DNA of 64,000 bases from Ascarosepion bandense (taxonomy: Eukaryota > Mollusca > Cephalopoda > Sepiida > Sepiidae). The stretch spans positions 183,501-247,500 of the forward strand of contig JBBBDQ010000350.1 of the NCBI GenBank assembly GCA_037127315.1, written 5' to 3'. Position 1 is the stretch's first letter. Each line of letters opens with the position of its first letter. The notes below the pieces were generated by a model. That model made no database searches and was not told the origin of the DNA. It saw nothing but the letters and a program-made list of their open reading frames with translations. Position numbers and translations under genes: made by a program. Below, in pieces: positions 21,271 through 31,309 of the stretch.

Positions 21271-22285
21271 CTTCCATATATCCATAACATTAGAATATTG
21301 TTGTCTCTATATTTACTACATTCATACATTACTTAATAATTAATTTTTTATTATTTATATTTTCTTCCCTATTATTATGTATTATTATTATGTATCATTA
21401 TTTTATTATATTTTCATTAATATATATTTCACCCATTTATTATATATTATTTTATGTTATTTATATTGATTAATTATAACAGTGAAATTATATGAAATGA
21501 TATTTTATATAAGTAGTATTATAATATAATATATAATGCTTTAATGTATGTTTTAATATTTCTATATATTACTTATCGTGCTTTATTATGGTATTGAATT
21601 AATTTTAATACATAAATACGTAGTAATTTTTTACTTATTGTTTTCATTGAATTTATTTATTTATAAAAATTCGATAGAACTTGTATACATTATTTCACAA
21701 AAATGTTAAACGTAATTATATTTCGTTTTATCGTTCACACACAAACTAACTTTACCGACTCATAAACGCAAACATTTATACATGATCTTCTTGTACACAT
21801 ATTTCATTTTTAAAAAGAAAACCGTCCATTGCTTGATACATTATTTCGCTACAGTTTTGAAAGGAAATGTATTTCTTTTTGTCATTGACACACCTATTAT
21901 CGTTACCGACATACAAAGGCACTTAATTCCTCTATAGTTTAAATACGCTGGACACATGCATTATTTTAGCATTTAAAATAAACATCTGTTGATTTTAATT
22001 ATGCGTTTCATACATTTATAAACAGACATGGGATATTTTTATTTTTATTTTTATTCTCTATATTTAAAATTATACATGAACTGCTTTATTAAAAGTGACA
22101 CGTATCACACCAATGAAATCAAACCTCAGTCATCATACTGTCTCTTAGGATGTTTTAAATTAAAAAGAAAATTAAATATTTTTTAAATCATTCGTCTTTA
22201 AAAAAAATCTGAAGAAGCTTATTAAAGAGAAACTTTTTAGATTAAAAGTACTTTTTTCTTACCTGTTCCTTATTCATTCTATTCA
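21271..22285. other. AT-rich, no recognised feature
   Basis: Probably includes the 3' untranslated end of the Penelope element. No terminus could be defined. Confidence 0.35.
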
Positions 22286-22298
22286 CACACCCATAACC

Positions 22299-22335
<37 letters not shown>

Positions 22336-22358
22336 AACACACACACACACACACACAT

Positions 22359-22423
<65 letters not shown>

Positions 22424-22454
22424 ATTAAAAAGCTTCTTCAGAGATTTTTAATAC

Positions 22455-22510
<56 letters not shown>
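22286..22510. repeat. Compound (CA)n(TA)n arrays, two blocks
   Basis: CA-rich 22293-22376, TA 22377-22420, a 40-bp spacer with CTTCTTCAGAG, then TA again to 22510. Confidence 0.95.
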
Positions 22511-22516
<6 letters not shown>

Positions 22517-22548
22517 ATTAATTTTGGAGAAGATTGTCTCTTAACTCA

Positions 22549-22900
22549 CCAGAGCCATGACGACTTCACAGTTTTCTGATGGCGTCATTTAAAAAGATTT
22601 ACTCCTCAGACTAGTTTTTCAACTGCTGTTGTGTCCCGTTTTTATTTTTATGGAGGTTGGTGTAATTTAATATTTTGGTACTTGACTGATTCTATAGATG
22701 CTTAATATTTTTCATTGCATTTGTTGTGTTGATTTCTTTTTGATGTATTATTTGCAGGGGATTAATTTTCTTTTTATTGCTTTTTATTGTGCAGGTAGTT
22801 CATTTATTTTTGTTACGTTTTATTACGTTATTTAATTTTTTAGCGTGCTTGAACAGGTGTCATATTAATTGCTTTATAACGAGTTGTTTTTTTGCTTGTT
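22549..22900. repeat. Dispersed repeat shared with 58325-58600
   Basis: Both loci share CTG(C/T)TGTGTCCCG(A/T)TTTTAT, GTAATTTAATATTTT, TTCATTGCTTTTGTTGTGTT-like text and other words in order. Family unknown. In the second copy it lies next to Penelope-like NGYP coding sequence. Confidence 0.5.
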
Positions 22901-23130
22901 ATTTTGGTTGACCTCTTTTAATTGTGTTGGGCTAACATTTTTCTGTTCGAACTCGGTATGACTCTAATCAGTTACGTGACAAATTCTTCACATTAATCAT
23001 ATTAATGCTCCATCTCTATCTCGATATCGAACCTTTTACGACAAAACTTACTTACCAAAGTAGCTTTTTATCAGTAAACAACTAAAGAAACAACAAATAC
23101 GACACTATGCATCATCACAACTCAACACAA

Positions 23131-23132
23131 TA

Positions 23133-23169
<37 letters not shown>

Positions 23170-23415
23170 AATAATAATAATAATAATAATAATTGTTACT
23201 TTAGAACATGAACAAACAACAAACTACTGGAAATTTGTACATTTTGTTTCGACATTGAAAGAACAATGTCTGATCATGTAGTTAATAATGATGGTAAACC
23301 TCATTATCATTGTTATTAACTACCTGATGAGACATTGTTCTTTAAATATCGAAACAAAATGTACAATTTTGTAGTAGTTTGTAGTTTGTGCATGTTCTCA
23401 TGTAATAATTAATAA
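23131..23415. repeat. Palindrome of about 100-bp arms beside (ATT)n/(AAT)n
   Basis: (ATT)n at 23133-23166 turns directly into its complement (AAT)n to 23191. Then a left arm (about 23192-23290) holds TACATTTTGTTTCGA and AAGAACAATGTCTGATCA. The right arm (about 23312-23412) is its reverse complement (GAGACATTGTTCTT, TCGAAACAAAATGTACA). Arm identity is roughly 85 percent by eye. There is no coding content. Confidence 0.75.
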
Positions 23416-23511
23416 TAAATATTTATTGTTCCGGTTTTATATTGAACACCGTTTTAAGTTAATTTTTTGAACGTTGCAATTATTTATTTGGTTCTTTTTT
23501 TTGTTTGTATA

Positions 23512-23640
23512 TATTCGCCGACTGACGCCACTTCGGTCGGGTTTCAATCCTGGGTAAAAAAGCAATCGGAGTCTAACCGCACTGATGAATTGTGATACGG
23601 CAAATCTGTCTGCGGATGACAATATATATCTATATATATA
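23512..23640 (+). repeat. SINE-2 fragment ending in (TA)n
   Basis: Starts in the tRNA-like part (GCCGACTGACGCCACTTCGG, B box GGGTTTCAATCC) and ends CTGCGGATGAC followed by TA repeats. The A box is lost, so it is 5'-truncated. Confidence 0.8.
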
Positions 23641-23659
23641 TATATATATATACATATTT

Positions 23660-24385
23660 TAAACACTGCTAAGAAGATTGGGTCACTATGTCGATCCAGG
23701 ATGTTTTTCCACCTTAATCCATCCTGCATATATACAAGTCAACCATCCGTCCGTGCATGGAGTACTGCTGCCATTTATGGTCAGGTGCCCCTGCCGTTCT
23801 CTTCAGTGTTCTTGACAAGCTCCAAAGGAGAGTCTGTAATGTGATAGGTACTGATCTGGCGGCTCGACTGCAGCCACTTCCCTATCGTCGAAATGTGGTC
23901 TCCCTTTGTCTCTTCAATAAATACTTTCATGGCTTCTGCTCGGATGAGCTTAAGTCACTGATGCCTCCTCAACAGGTGTTTACACGTGCAACCAGACTGG
24001 CAACTGGGTCCCACCCATTCACAGTCAGGTTAGCCAAATGCAGACGACAATTCTACTCCTGCAGCTTCTTCTCTCGCACTTCCCGCCTGTGGAACTCACT
24101 CCCGTATTCTTGCTTTCCTGACGGCTATAACCTCCATAAATTTAAATGCAAAGTCAATACTCATCTACTAACCACTGGATTCTAGCTGTCTCCCCTCCCC
24201 TGTATAACCTTCCCTTTCTCTCCACCTATGTATCTGTCATCGCACCTGCTTTCTCAGCTTTCTATTGTTCCTTTCTAACTAGTTTGTACTCCTCACTCTT
24301 TTCTAATTAATCTTTTTACATTTATGTAACCCCCTGCACATCAGTGGCCATTCCGCCTTGCTCGGGGTGAAATGATTAAAAAAAA
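23660..24385 (+). pseudogene. Jockey/CR1-type LINE 3' end (best copy)
   Basis: The longest readable copy of this family. After a frameshift near 23750, the frame 23757-24185 (142 codons) reads MEYCCHLWSGAP, then LDKLQRRVCNVIG, LKSLMPPQQ and FFSRTSRLWNSLPYSCFPDG. This is the region behind the RT palm (thumb/C-terminus) of Jockey- and CR1-like LINEs. It stops with TAG at 24183. A 200-bp 3' tail ends GGTGAAATGATT plus poly-A. No RT catalytic box, endonuclease or 5' end is present, so it is 5'-truncated and inactive. Confidence 0.8.
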
Positions 24386-25702
24386 AAAGAAATTGGACTA
24401 ACTTTAAAGAAATTTATTCAGCATAATTCATTTTAAAATTCTAGAAAACGTATTTACAATAAAATATACTGTTAAATATTGGAGACAATGAATATCTATT
24501 CTGTTTAATCACGAGCCGTTCTAAACATCGTATGTTGGCTTTAATTTCAGTTGAAAATAAAGACAACAATTCCCTAACATAATCATTGTCTCTTATATTT
24601 AACAGTATATGTTTAGAAAATTATCTGCTACCTCGATATACTATATATATACTTATTGGTACATTAAAGAGATCAATAGTTAATTTATTTTTTATTCTTT
24701 GGCATAGAACCGATGTTAACAAACGTTGATAACTGAAGATCAATCATCGACTGGAGGTCTATCGGTGGTTCTCTATATCCTTAGGTTAGATTAAATTGCA
24801 TTCAATTCATGATGTAAAAAAGTGTAGATGAGAATTTTAGCTCTAAGGAAGTGGCATCGTTGAATCCGTTATTTTGAAATGATAAGAAGAGAAAAGCAAT
24901 ACATAATTAATTGCAAATTGTGTAGGTTTTGCCATCATTGACATTTGTTAGTCTCAAGACGAATCATTCATTCACATGTCATTTTTTTTCTTTGGTTTAT
25001 CCCGTTGTATTCTTCATTATTTTTAATACACTTTCTGGATAAGTCACCTACTTTGACAGTTAATAAACTAACAATGTAAACCTTTGACTGTGTAGTAAAG
25101 GTGAACCTCATCAAGTATCTTTCACGTATGGACTCATAGCAGAATAATTTAAGGCTATATCTATTGTATTAAAATACAAGTCTGTCTTAATTGTATTTTC
25201 TTATAATTTTTAAAGCATTTTCTTCAATCGATTCCGAAGTCTTTATATATATGGACGATGTCCGAGATATCTTCTCTGTCCTCATATGCATTCATAAACA
25301 TGATTTTGTAAAGAAAAATTCAGCAATATTTTTAAAAAATAGGTTTGTATATTTAACAGAGATAGAAGTATGCACGTGGTCTTTATATCTCCATTCAGAC
25401 CCTCTTTTTTTCTAGAATCACACACAGACACACACACAAACACACACACAAGCGCATGCAAACACACACACTGATCTATATATATATATATATATAAACG
25501 TAAACTTGTCGTTATACTCGTTTCGAAAAACCCTCCGAGTACATACGCGGAAGGAAAAAACGGTAATAAAAAAGAACGAGCTAAGCACTTGAACATCAGT
25601 CAAAGTACGTGGCCCAAAGAAAAAAAACCGAAACGAGTAACCTCACACAAAAAGCGCTCAATACACAAGGAGAGCAAACAAAGTAAATAACTAACCTAGA
25701 GA
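24386..25702. other. Mostly unassigned; microsatellites at 25413-25498
   Basis: An inverted-repeat arm like that of 15531-15957 lies at 24515-24585. (CA)n and (TA)n occupy 25418-25496. A GAAACGAG-containing Penelope-terminus-like text is near 25510-25640. No genes. Confidence 0.4.
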
Positions 25703-25754
25703 GCCAACGAACCTACCAAGGTTTCACCAAACTAGATCTTCAGGGAAAGTTGGC
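25703..25754 (-). ncRNA. Candidate hammerhead ribozyme (degenerate), minus strand
   Basis: Minus-strand order: GCCAAC, TTT, CC, then the core CTGAAGA, an 11-nt stem II region, GAAAC, loop CTTG, GTA, GG, TTC, GTTGGC. Stem I pairs GCCAAC with GTTGGC (6 bp) and CC with GG across a TTT/TTC internal loop. CTGAAGA matches the CUGANGA core exactly. GAAAC...GUA fits the other core strand and a GUA cleavage triplet. Stem II (TCTAGTTTGGT) pairs poorly, so activity is doubtful. Confidence 0.45.
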
Positions 25755-25878
25755 TAAAGAGGCTAAACGAAAACGAACAGAAATAATAAACTCGTAAAAC
25801 AACGTGATCGAAACAGAAGATACCAAACACCAAAGGGGGGGGGGGTAATAACATTTTATTACAAAAAAAGTAAACCCA

Positions 25879-25880
<2 letters not shown>

Positions 25881-25917
<37 letters not shown>
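25881..25917. repeat. (TA)n microsatellite
   Basis: About 18 TA units. The stretch 25755-26052 otherwise has a G run at 25834-25844 and a short palindrome built on TTAATATTAAAAAAATTTTA at 25979-26000. Confidence 0.9.
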
Positions 25918-25920
<3 letters not shown>

Positions 25921-26052
25921 TTTCTTTAATCCGAAGTGGAAGAGTAGGAAGGTGAATTCCAAGAACCTGATCCTAATTAATATTAAAAAAATTTTAATAT
26001 TAAAAAATGATGCAGGTGGAGAGCTCAATGTACTTAAGAATACAGAGCCAAT

Positions 26053-26410
26053 ATAAATTAGAGAAAATTGTCAAAATTCAAAGGTGTCGGATGCACATTA
26101 CGACATGAGATCTCTAACAGAGATTCCACGTCACCTCAGCGACATTGTTCTGTTCCAGATGGAGAAGGCCCTGGGGTAAAGGGGGAGGAGCAAAGTTAAC
26201 AACGATCAATAATTGAGAGTTCCCTTAAGGTCAGGGAAGTTGGAGAAAGACGGGGTATCAAATATCAAATGGTAGAGGCTAGTGAATGTTTACAGGGGTT
26301 TGAAACGGTATATTTAGGAGGGGAAGGAATAGACTTAAATGTAAGATCTTAAATTTTTTTAATTAAGTTTATCCATTACAGGAAGTCATGAATTTAAAAT
26401 TATTAAAGAA

Positions 26411-26508
<98 letters not shown>

Positions 26509-26754
26509 ACAAAGGAGGACAGGGGGTTTAGTAAAGGAATCCATATTTTATAAAGATAGACACTTAAAGGAGTTAAATTACTTTTTTAAGGTTAAGATTT
26601 TGAGCTATTTGAAGAGGTGTATTTAGTGGGGAAGGAATGGGTTTAAATATGAGATCTTAAATTTTTTTAAATAAGTTTATTTAATTAATCTTATTAGGTA
26701 GATGCTAGCTAAATGCCAATTACAGGAAATTATAAGTTTTAAAATTATTAGGGA

Positions 26755-26812
<58 letters not shown>

Positions 26813-27417
26813 CGTTAACCAAGGAAAAAAGGGGTTTAGTAAAAGAATACATATTTTTATAAAGATAGGCAATTAAAGGAGATTGGGATAGGAATGTAGG
26901 GGGGTTAAATACTTTTTAAGGTTGACGCTAAAGTAAAATTAAGATTAAAATTTAAATTGAATCCATTTAATTTATATTCTAACATCTAGTAAACGGGGAT
27001 TTAAATTCTAAAATTAAGTATTCAAAAAATTTGCCTTGTGGCGGCACTTACTGATAAATTCCCTTCTAAGATTCAGTAACCGGTGTTGGTGGGGGTATTT
27101 TAATATTGAAATTTTTTTCCAGTAAATATAGACAGCACCTATCACGAAAATTCCTCGGAATACAGGCTGAACCTACTAGTTCCAGTTAATTTCAGGATCC
27201 AGCCCTTCTTCTTTCATTTTCCAGAATGCTCGTGAAAGGACTCTCTGGTACCTCTGACCGGGGTTCGAAAAAGAGTACCTGTGGTTATACAGTCCTTTAC
27301 CCGAGGGCCTTCCCCATTTGGAACAGAACAATGTCGCTGAGGTGACGTGGAATCTCTGTTAGAGATCTCATGTCCAAATGTGCATCCGACACCTTTGAAT
27401 TTTGAAAATTTTCTCTA

Positions 27418-27424
<7 letters not shown>
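26053..27424. mobile_element. 1.37-kb element with about 128-bp terminal inverted repeats
   Basis: The left arm (26053-26180) and right arm (27293-27424) are reverse complements with few differences. Both contain AAGGTGTCGGATGCACAT, GAGATCTCTAACAGAGATTC, ACGTCACCTCAGCGACATTG and AAGGCCCT. The interior has no transposase. It holds two diverged copies of a segment of about 290 bp (about 26318-26600 and 26605-26930), each with (TA)n at the same place. The outer ends are flanked by TA-rich DNA, so a TA duplication cannot be proven. Likely a non-autonomous DNA transposon. Confidence 0.75.
26411..26508. repeat. (TA)n(TG)n compound microsatellite
   Basis: TA to 26450, then TG to 26506. The parallel array at 26757-26812 is TA only. 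Confidence 0.95.
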
Positions 27425-27451
<27 letters not shown>

Positions 27452-27646
27452 TAATTACTTAAACTTGCATGTAATTATAACGCTAAATTGCGAGTTCAAA
27501 AATTCTCTGCCACGTAAGCGTTAAAAAAACCCACTCTTACGTGAGCGTTCTTAAAAAAATCGGTAAAGTGTAAAATCAATTATTGAAAATAGCCTGAAGA
27601 CACTACTCATGGTAGAAACCTGGGTCGGGTAGTAACTTGTTTATGA

Positions 27647-27835
27647 ATGAAATTATATATATATATCCGTAAAATTCTTATAGACAATACTAAAATTATT
27701 GATCAACACACAGACATTAGACGCCTAAAAATTTTAGAGGCACTACATAGATGTAAAAACCTCTTATCAATCACACAGCTTACCAAGTTTCTGGACATAT
27801 ACTTAGTTGTGTTTAGAGGGTTTATTTGAAATATA
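27647..27835 (+). pseudogene. Retroelement C-terminal remnant (Penelope/GIY-YIG type, tentative)
   Basis: Frame reads KILIDNTKIIDQHTDIRRLK, then ILEALH. An ILEALH-type block near the C-terminus is common in GIY-YIG-bearing retroelement proteins. The fragment begins right after a (TA)n run and has no other domain, so assignment is weak. Confidence 0.4.
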
Positions 27836-28284
27836 ATTAAGGTAAATAATTCTTTGCCTCTGAGTAATTTGATAATTTACATAATTAGTTCTTTCGAAGT
27901 TCAAATTCTCTAACGTATTTTTACGGCATTTAAAATTTTTAACAACCAAGTATTCCATATAATTCACACATCTACGTGAGCACATATTTTCACATGCATA
28001 TATTTTCACGTGTGCATTATTACTGCCTTTGAAGAAAAAAAAAAATTCATAACGTTTATTTTTCTTTTAAAATGTTATAACACTTTTCCTGCTACAAGGC
28101 AATATTTGATTTTTAAACTGTAATATAGTCCCTGATGATAAATGATGTTCATAAGTACTAGCACAAACTTTGGACAATTTTTATACAAACATAATTTGGA
28201 AATAAAAAGTATAATCAGAAAATCTGAAAAAATTCAAAAGAGAATATATAAGACTATGTTGTCTCTATCGTTTAAAACAACTTG

Positions 28285-28325
<41 letters not shown>
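27836..28325. other. No recognised feature; (TA)n at 28289-28331
   Basis: AT-rich spacer. Confidence 0.4.
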
Positions 28326-28335
<10 letters not shown>

Positions 28336-28430
28336 TGTGAATTAATAAATATACATATGATGGTACACATATGTATAATATTATTCTTCAGTTGTTTATA
28401 AAACAGTGCTCAATGTAGTATGAGCAGAGC

Positions 28431-28479
<49 letters not shown>

Positions 28480-28895
28480 GATATACATACTGTCCTACAT
28501 CGATGGCACGACTCGTTGTTTTACGTGTTATGCACCTGATGATCATTCGATGTTCATGGGAGTTAAATCTTCTAAAGTTTGGTTATTGCTTTTTTAGATA
28601 ACAAGAGTAAAATCGAAATAAACATAGTCTACATGTAGATAAAAAATCAAAAAAATTTAAAGTAAAATTAAAATTGAAATTTTTAAATTAAAAGATATTA
28701 AAAAGAAGGGAGATGAATTCAAACGGGCCTAATTCATAACTATTAATAATAATATTTGCAGGAAAAGAAAGAAAGAAAGAAAGAAAGAAGAAAGGGAGTG
28801 ATGAAGAAAGATGCAAGTGTATAGAAGAACCTTTATCAATCTGGGTGTAAGAATATAAGAATTTTTTCTATGGCAACACGTGTTCGCTAAAATCG
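28326..28895 (+). repeat. Repeat Q, copy 1 (Penelope-terminus-like)
   Basis: Shares with 54455-55340, in order: AACAGTGCTCAATGT, GAGCTATTATATA, (TA)n, GATGGCACGACTCG, GATGTTCATGGGAG, TAACAAGAGTAAAA, AATAATAATATTTG, (GAAA)n and TTTTTTCTATGGCA. Microsatellites sit at the same two positions in both copies. Words such as GCACCTGATGAT and CGTGCCATCGA, together with a GAAAC/GTC spacing on the minus strand, resemble Penelope termini. No protein-coding part is attached. Confidence 0.7.
28435..28474. repeat. (TA)n inside repeat Q
   Basis: Same location as the TA run at 54866-54893 in the second copy. Confidence 0.95.
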
Positions 28896-29011
28896 TTTAA
28901 TGACTAAATGCTGACATAGCAAAAATTATTTGCTTAAATTCATAGAACACGACTGATACTGGTTCCGTTATACATTTGCCTTTTTCTTCCTCACTCCTTT
29001 CCTCTTCTTTT

Positions 29012-29776
29012 TCTTCTTCTTCTATGTGCCTTGTTCTTTCTGGACGAAGGCGATCATGGCTTTCCACGTCTTCTACCTCTAGTGTCTCTTAACACGCTTT
29101 CTCCTGTTACACCACACAATCCTAGTTCCGTCTCCACCTGCTCAGGCCCTTCAAATATGTTATCCGCTGATTTCCCCTGTCTCTATTTCCATCTCTCTGG
29201 TCTGTTAGTATCAGATTCTCCAAGCCTTTCTCCCTCATTGCATGACCCAGGAACTTTAGCTGTCTCTTCCTGATGCTCAGTATGAATTTCCTTTTCGTTC
29301 CCATCCATTCCAAAACCTCATCCTTGCTCACATGCTCGATCCCTGTTACCTGCAGCATCCTTCTGTATAACCACATTTCAGTTGCTTCGAGTTTTTCCTT
29401 CATCTTTGAAGATATTGTTCAGTATTCACTGCCATATTGAAGAACTGACATCACATAGTAATCAAGTACTCTCTTCCTTGTTTCTAGCGAAATTATCCTG
29501 TTTCTTAATACGCTTTTCAGCTCCTAGAATGCATCCTTGAGCTTTTGGATCTCAGGAATATAAATGTATAGAAACTCCTGTGACCATAAAGTGAGGGTTC
29601 AGTTTATATATTGATTGTAATATGGAACTGATCCCCCACTTTATATCAAGTATGCTTTGGTAGAACCACATTTCAGTTGCTTCAAGTTTTTTCTTCATCT
29701 TTGATGATATTGTCCAGCATTCTTTGCCATATGGAAGAACTGACATCACATAGCAATCCAGTACTCTTTTCCCTTA
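29012..29776 (-). pseudogene. RTE-type LINE 3' end (copy B) with internal duplication
   Basis: Minus-strand remnants: LEATEMWLYRRMLQV, then RQLKFLGHAMREKGLENLIL and further to the C-terminus at about 29030. It carries a (GAA)n-like tail (plus-strand TTCTTCTTC at 29009-29020). The block 29365-29475 recurs at 29646-29770 (again LEATEMWFYQ). Between the two lies a palindromic 65-bp unit (29585-29650). Truncated and inactive. Confidence 0.75.
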
Positions 29777-30130
29777 CTACCCCTTTTTTATTTATTTATT
29801 TATTTATTTCCCAAGCAAATATTAATATTATTAATTAAGAATTACGCTTCCTTGATTTCATCTCCTTAATTTAATTTTTAATTTTAATTATAATTTTAAT
29901 TTTACTTTTAAAATTTTTATTTACATTTTTTATCTCCATGTAGATTTTTCTACTTAAATTTTACTCTTGTTATTAAAAATCCGTAACCTAACTATGCAAG
30001 ATTTAACTCACATGAACATCGAGTGAACATGAATTCAAATCTGTTAAACTGTCATTTCGTAATATGCACCTGATTATTGCATAACACATGAAACTTCCAG
30101 TCATGCCATCGACGTAGGACAATAGATATA
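29775..30130 (-). repeat. Repeat Q, copy 3 (inverted, partial)
   Basis: The reverse complement matches the 3' two-thirds of repeat Q: GTCCTACGTCGATGGCATGA, CATGTGTTATGCAATAATCA, GATGTTCATGTGAG, TAACAAGAGTAAAA and AATATTTGCTTGG. The plus strand here reads GCACCTGATTA...GAAACTTCCAGTCATGC, the hammerhead-like strand order. Confidence 0.65.
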
Positions 30131-30280
30131 CTATTTACACTGTTCGGACTGTTATCCTCAAATTTACTCCCATGTTTACGACGTTTCGGCTATTCTTGAC
30201 GCTGGTGCGTACAACGGTCGAAACGTGTAAATAATGTAAATACTACCTTATCAACTTATCAAAGAAGTATAAAAAATACT

Positions 30281-30309
<29 letters not shown>

Positions 30310-30321
<12 letters not shown>

Positions 30322-30506
30322 AATTATGTTTTAAAACATGTACATAATTTCTTCTATATATGTCCTCTTCCCTACAATCATATGGTTGTTTCAGTGTTTG
30401 GATTTAAACACCTCTTCGGGGGAAACATCATATATCGAGCACTGTTTTAAATTAATGTTTTGGACGGAAAATTTTTTCTTTTTTCTCTCCTCATTCTATA
30501 CTCACT

Positions 30507-30515
<9 letters not shown>
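30310..30515 (+). repeat. Repeat H, copy 1 (hosts a hammerhead-like motif)
   Basis: A sequence of about 200 bp. Its left part (30316-30420) recurs directly at about 31310-31413. Its right part (30430-30513) recurs inverted at 31203-31287. Shared words include CATGTACATAATTTCTTCTA and CGAGCACTGTTTTAAATTAA. It flanks the mariner at 30628-31153 on both sides. Confidence 0.75.
30367..30425 (-). ncRNA. Hammerhead-ribozyme-like motif, copy 1
   Basis: Minus-strand order: TTTCCC, CCGAAGA, stem II (GTGTTT, AAATCC, AAACAC), GAAA, CAA, CCATATGA, TTG, TA, GGGAAG. Stem I is TTTCCC/GGGAAG (5 Watson-Crick pairs plus one G-T), stem II is 6 bp, and stem III is A-T plus CAA/TTG. Cleavage would follow GTA. This is the type I order. 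The core reads CCGANGA where the consensus is CUGANGA, so the conserved U4 is C, which would be expected to weaken or abolish cleavage. Hammerheads of this kind are known from Penelope-like elements. Confidence 0.6.

Positions 30516-30556
<41 letters not shown>
30511..30556. repeat. (TA)n microsatellite
   Basis: Pure TA. Another run at 30281-30317 precedes repeat H, and 30597-30627 precedes the mariner. Confidence 0.95.
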
Positions 30557-30561
<5 letters not shown>

Positions 30562-30564
30562 TTT

Positions 30565-30593
30565 TGTTAATGTGCATACAAACTTGATAGACA

Positions 30594-30600
<7 letters not shown>
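30565..30600 (-). repeat. Isolated mariner terminus, inverted to the neighbouring one
   Basis: TGCATACAAACTTGATAGAC followed by ACC is the reverse complement of the terminus starting at 30628 (GGTGTCTATTAAGTTTGTAT). The two ends face each other across a (TA)n run of about 27 bp, forming a near-perfect hairpin of about 33-bp arms. Confidence 0.8.
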
Positions 30601-30627
<27 letters not shown>

Positions 30628-30629
<2 letters not shown>

Positions 30630-31151
30630 TGTCTATTAAGTTTGTATGCACATAAACAAAATTATAACTTTGTTTATTGTTGCGATAGAAATAATTATTA
30701 AAAAAGATCAGAAAGAAGTAAATCTATATTTTTTAAGGTTATATTGAAATTTTATTAGCAATACAAATCGTAATACGATTTTGCAGTTCACGGAAAACAC
30801 TTGCCCACTGGTTTACAGTAATGCCTGAAATCACATTAGTTATTTTAGTTTTCAAATCTTCTAATGAACTAAGTTTGGCTGCACAGTTGTTTACACATGT
30901 CCCTATAATAAATCTAATGGAGTCAAATATGGCAATCGTGGAGGCCAATAAAATGATCAATCCCTTCCGATCCATCTGTTTACTTATCTAAAAGTTGTAG
31001 CAAATTTTGTGGTAAGGAAATAATACTTAATAACTCAATAACTATACTTCAAACAAGGTACATTAAATTTTATAACATTTTTCACAGATGATTTTATCAC
31101 AAATACAAATAACGTCATAATTTTTAAAGTGCACACAGACTTTATGAACAC

Positions 31152-31153
<2 letters not shown>
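30628..31153 (-). mobile_element. Mariner (maT/DD37D-like), deleted copy
   Basis: The left end is GGTGTCTATTAAGTTTGTAT. The right end is the complement of AGTGTTCATAAAGTCTGTGT, giving inverted repeats of about 28 bp with a few mismatches, inside TA-rich flanks. The minus strand (about 30930-30740) keeps a transposase C-terminus: SSLEDLKTKITNVISGITVN and VFRELQNRITICIAN. The LEDLK...VF+...NR pattern closes DD37D mariner transposases. The rest is missing at 526 bp. Confidence 0.75.
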
Positions 31154-31202
<49 letters not shown>

Positions 31203-31204
<2 letters not shown>

Positions 31205-31290
31205 GAGTGAATATAGAATGAGGAGAGAAAAAAGAATTTTTTTTTCCTTCCAAAACATTAATTTAAAACAGTGCTCGATATATGATGTAT
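31203..31290 (-). repeat. Repeat H, inverted right part
   Basis: Reverse complement of 30430-30513. It includes GAATGAGGAGAGAAAAAAGA and AACAGTGCTCGATATATGAT. With copy 1 it forms the arms of a broken palindrome around the mariner. Confidence 0.8.
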
Positions 31291-31309
31291 AGAGCTGTGA
31301 ATATTTATT

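Noticed and set aside
27590..27640. Another hammerhead-like string (CTGAAGA...GTAGAAAC...GTC)
   Set aside because: No convincing stem I or III could be formed, so it was not listed as a ribozyme.
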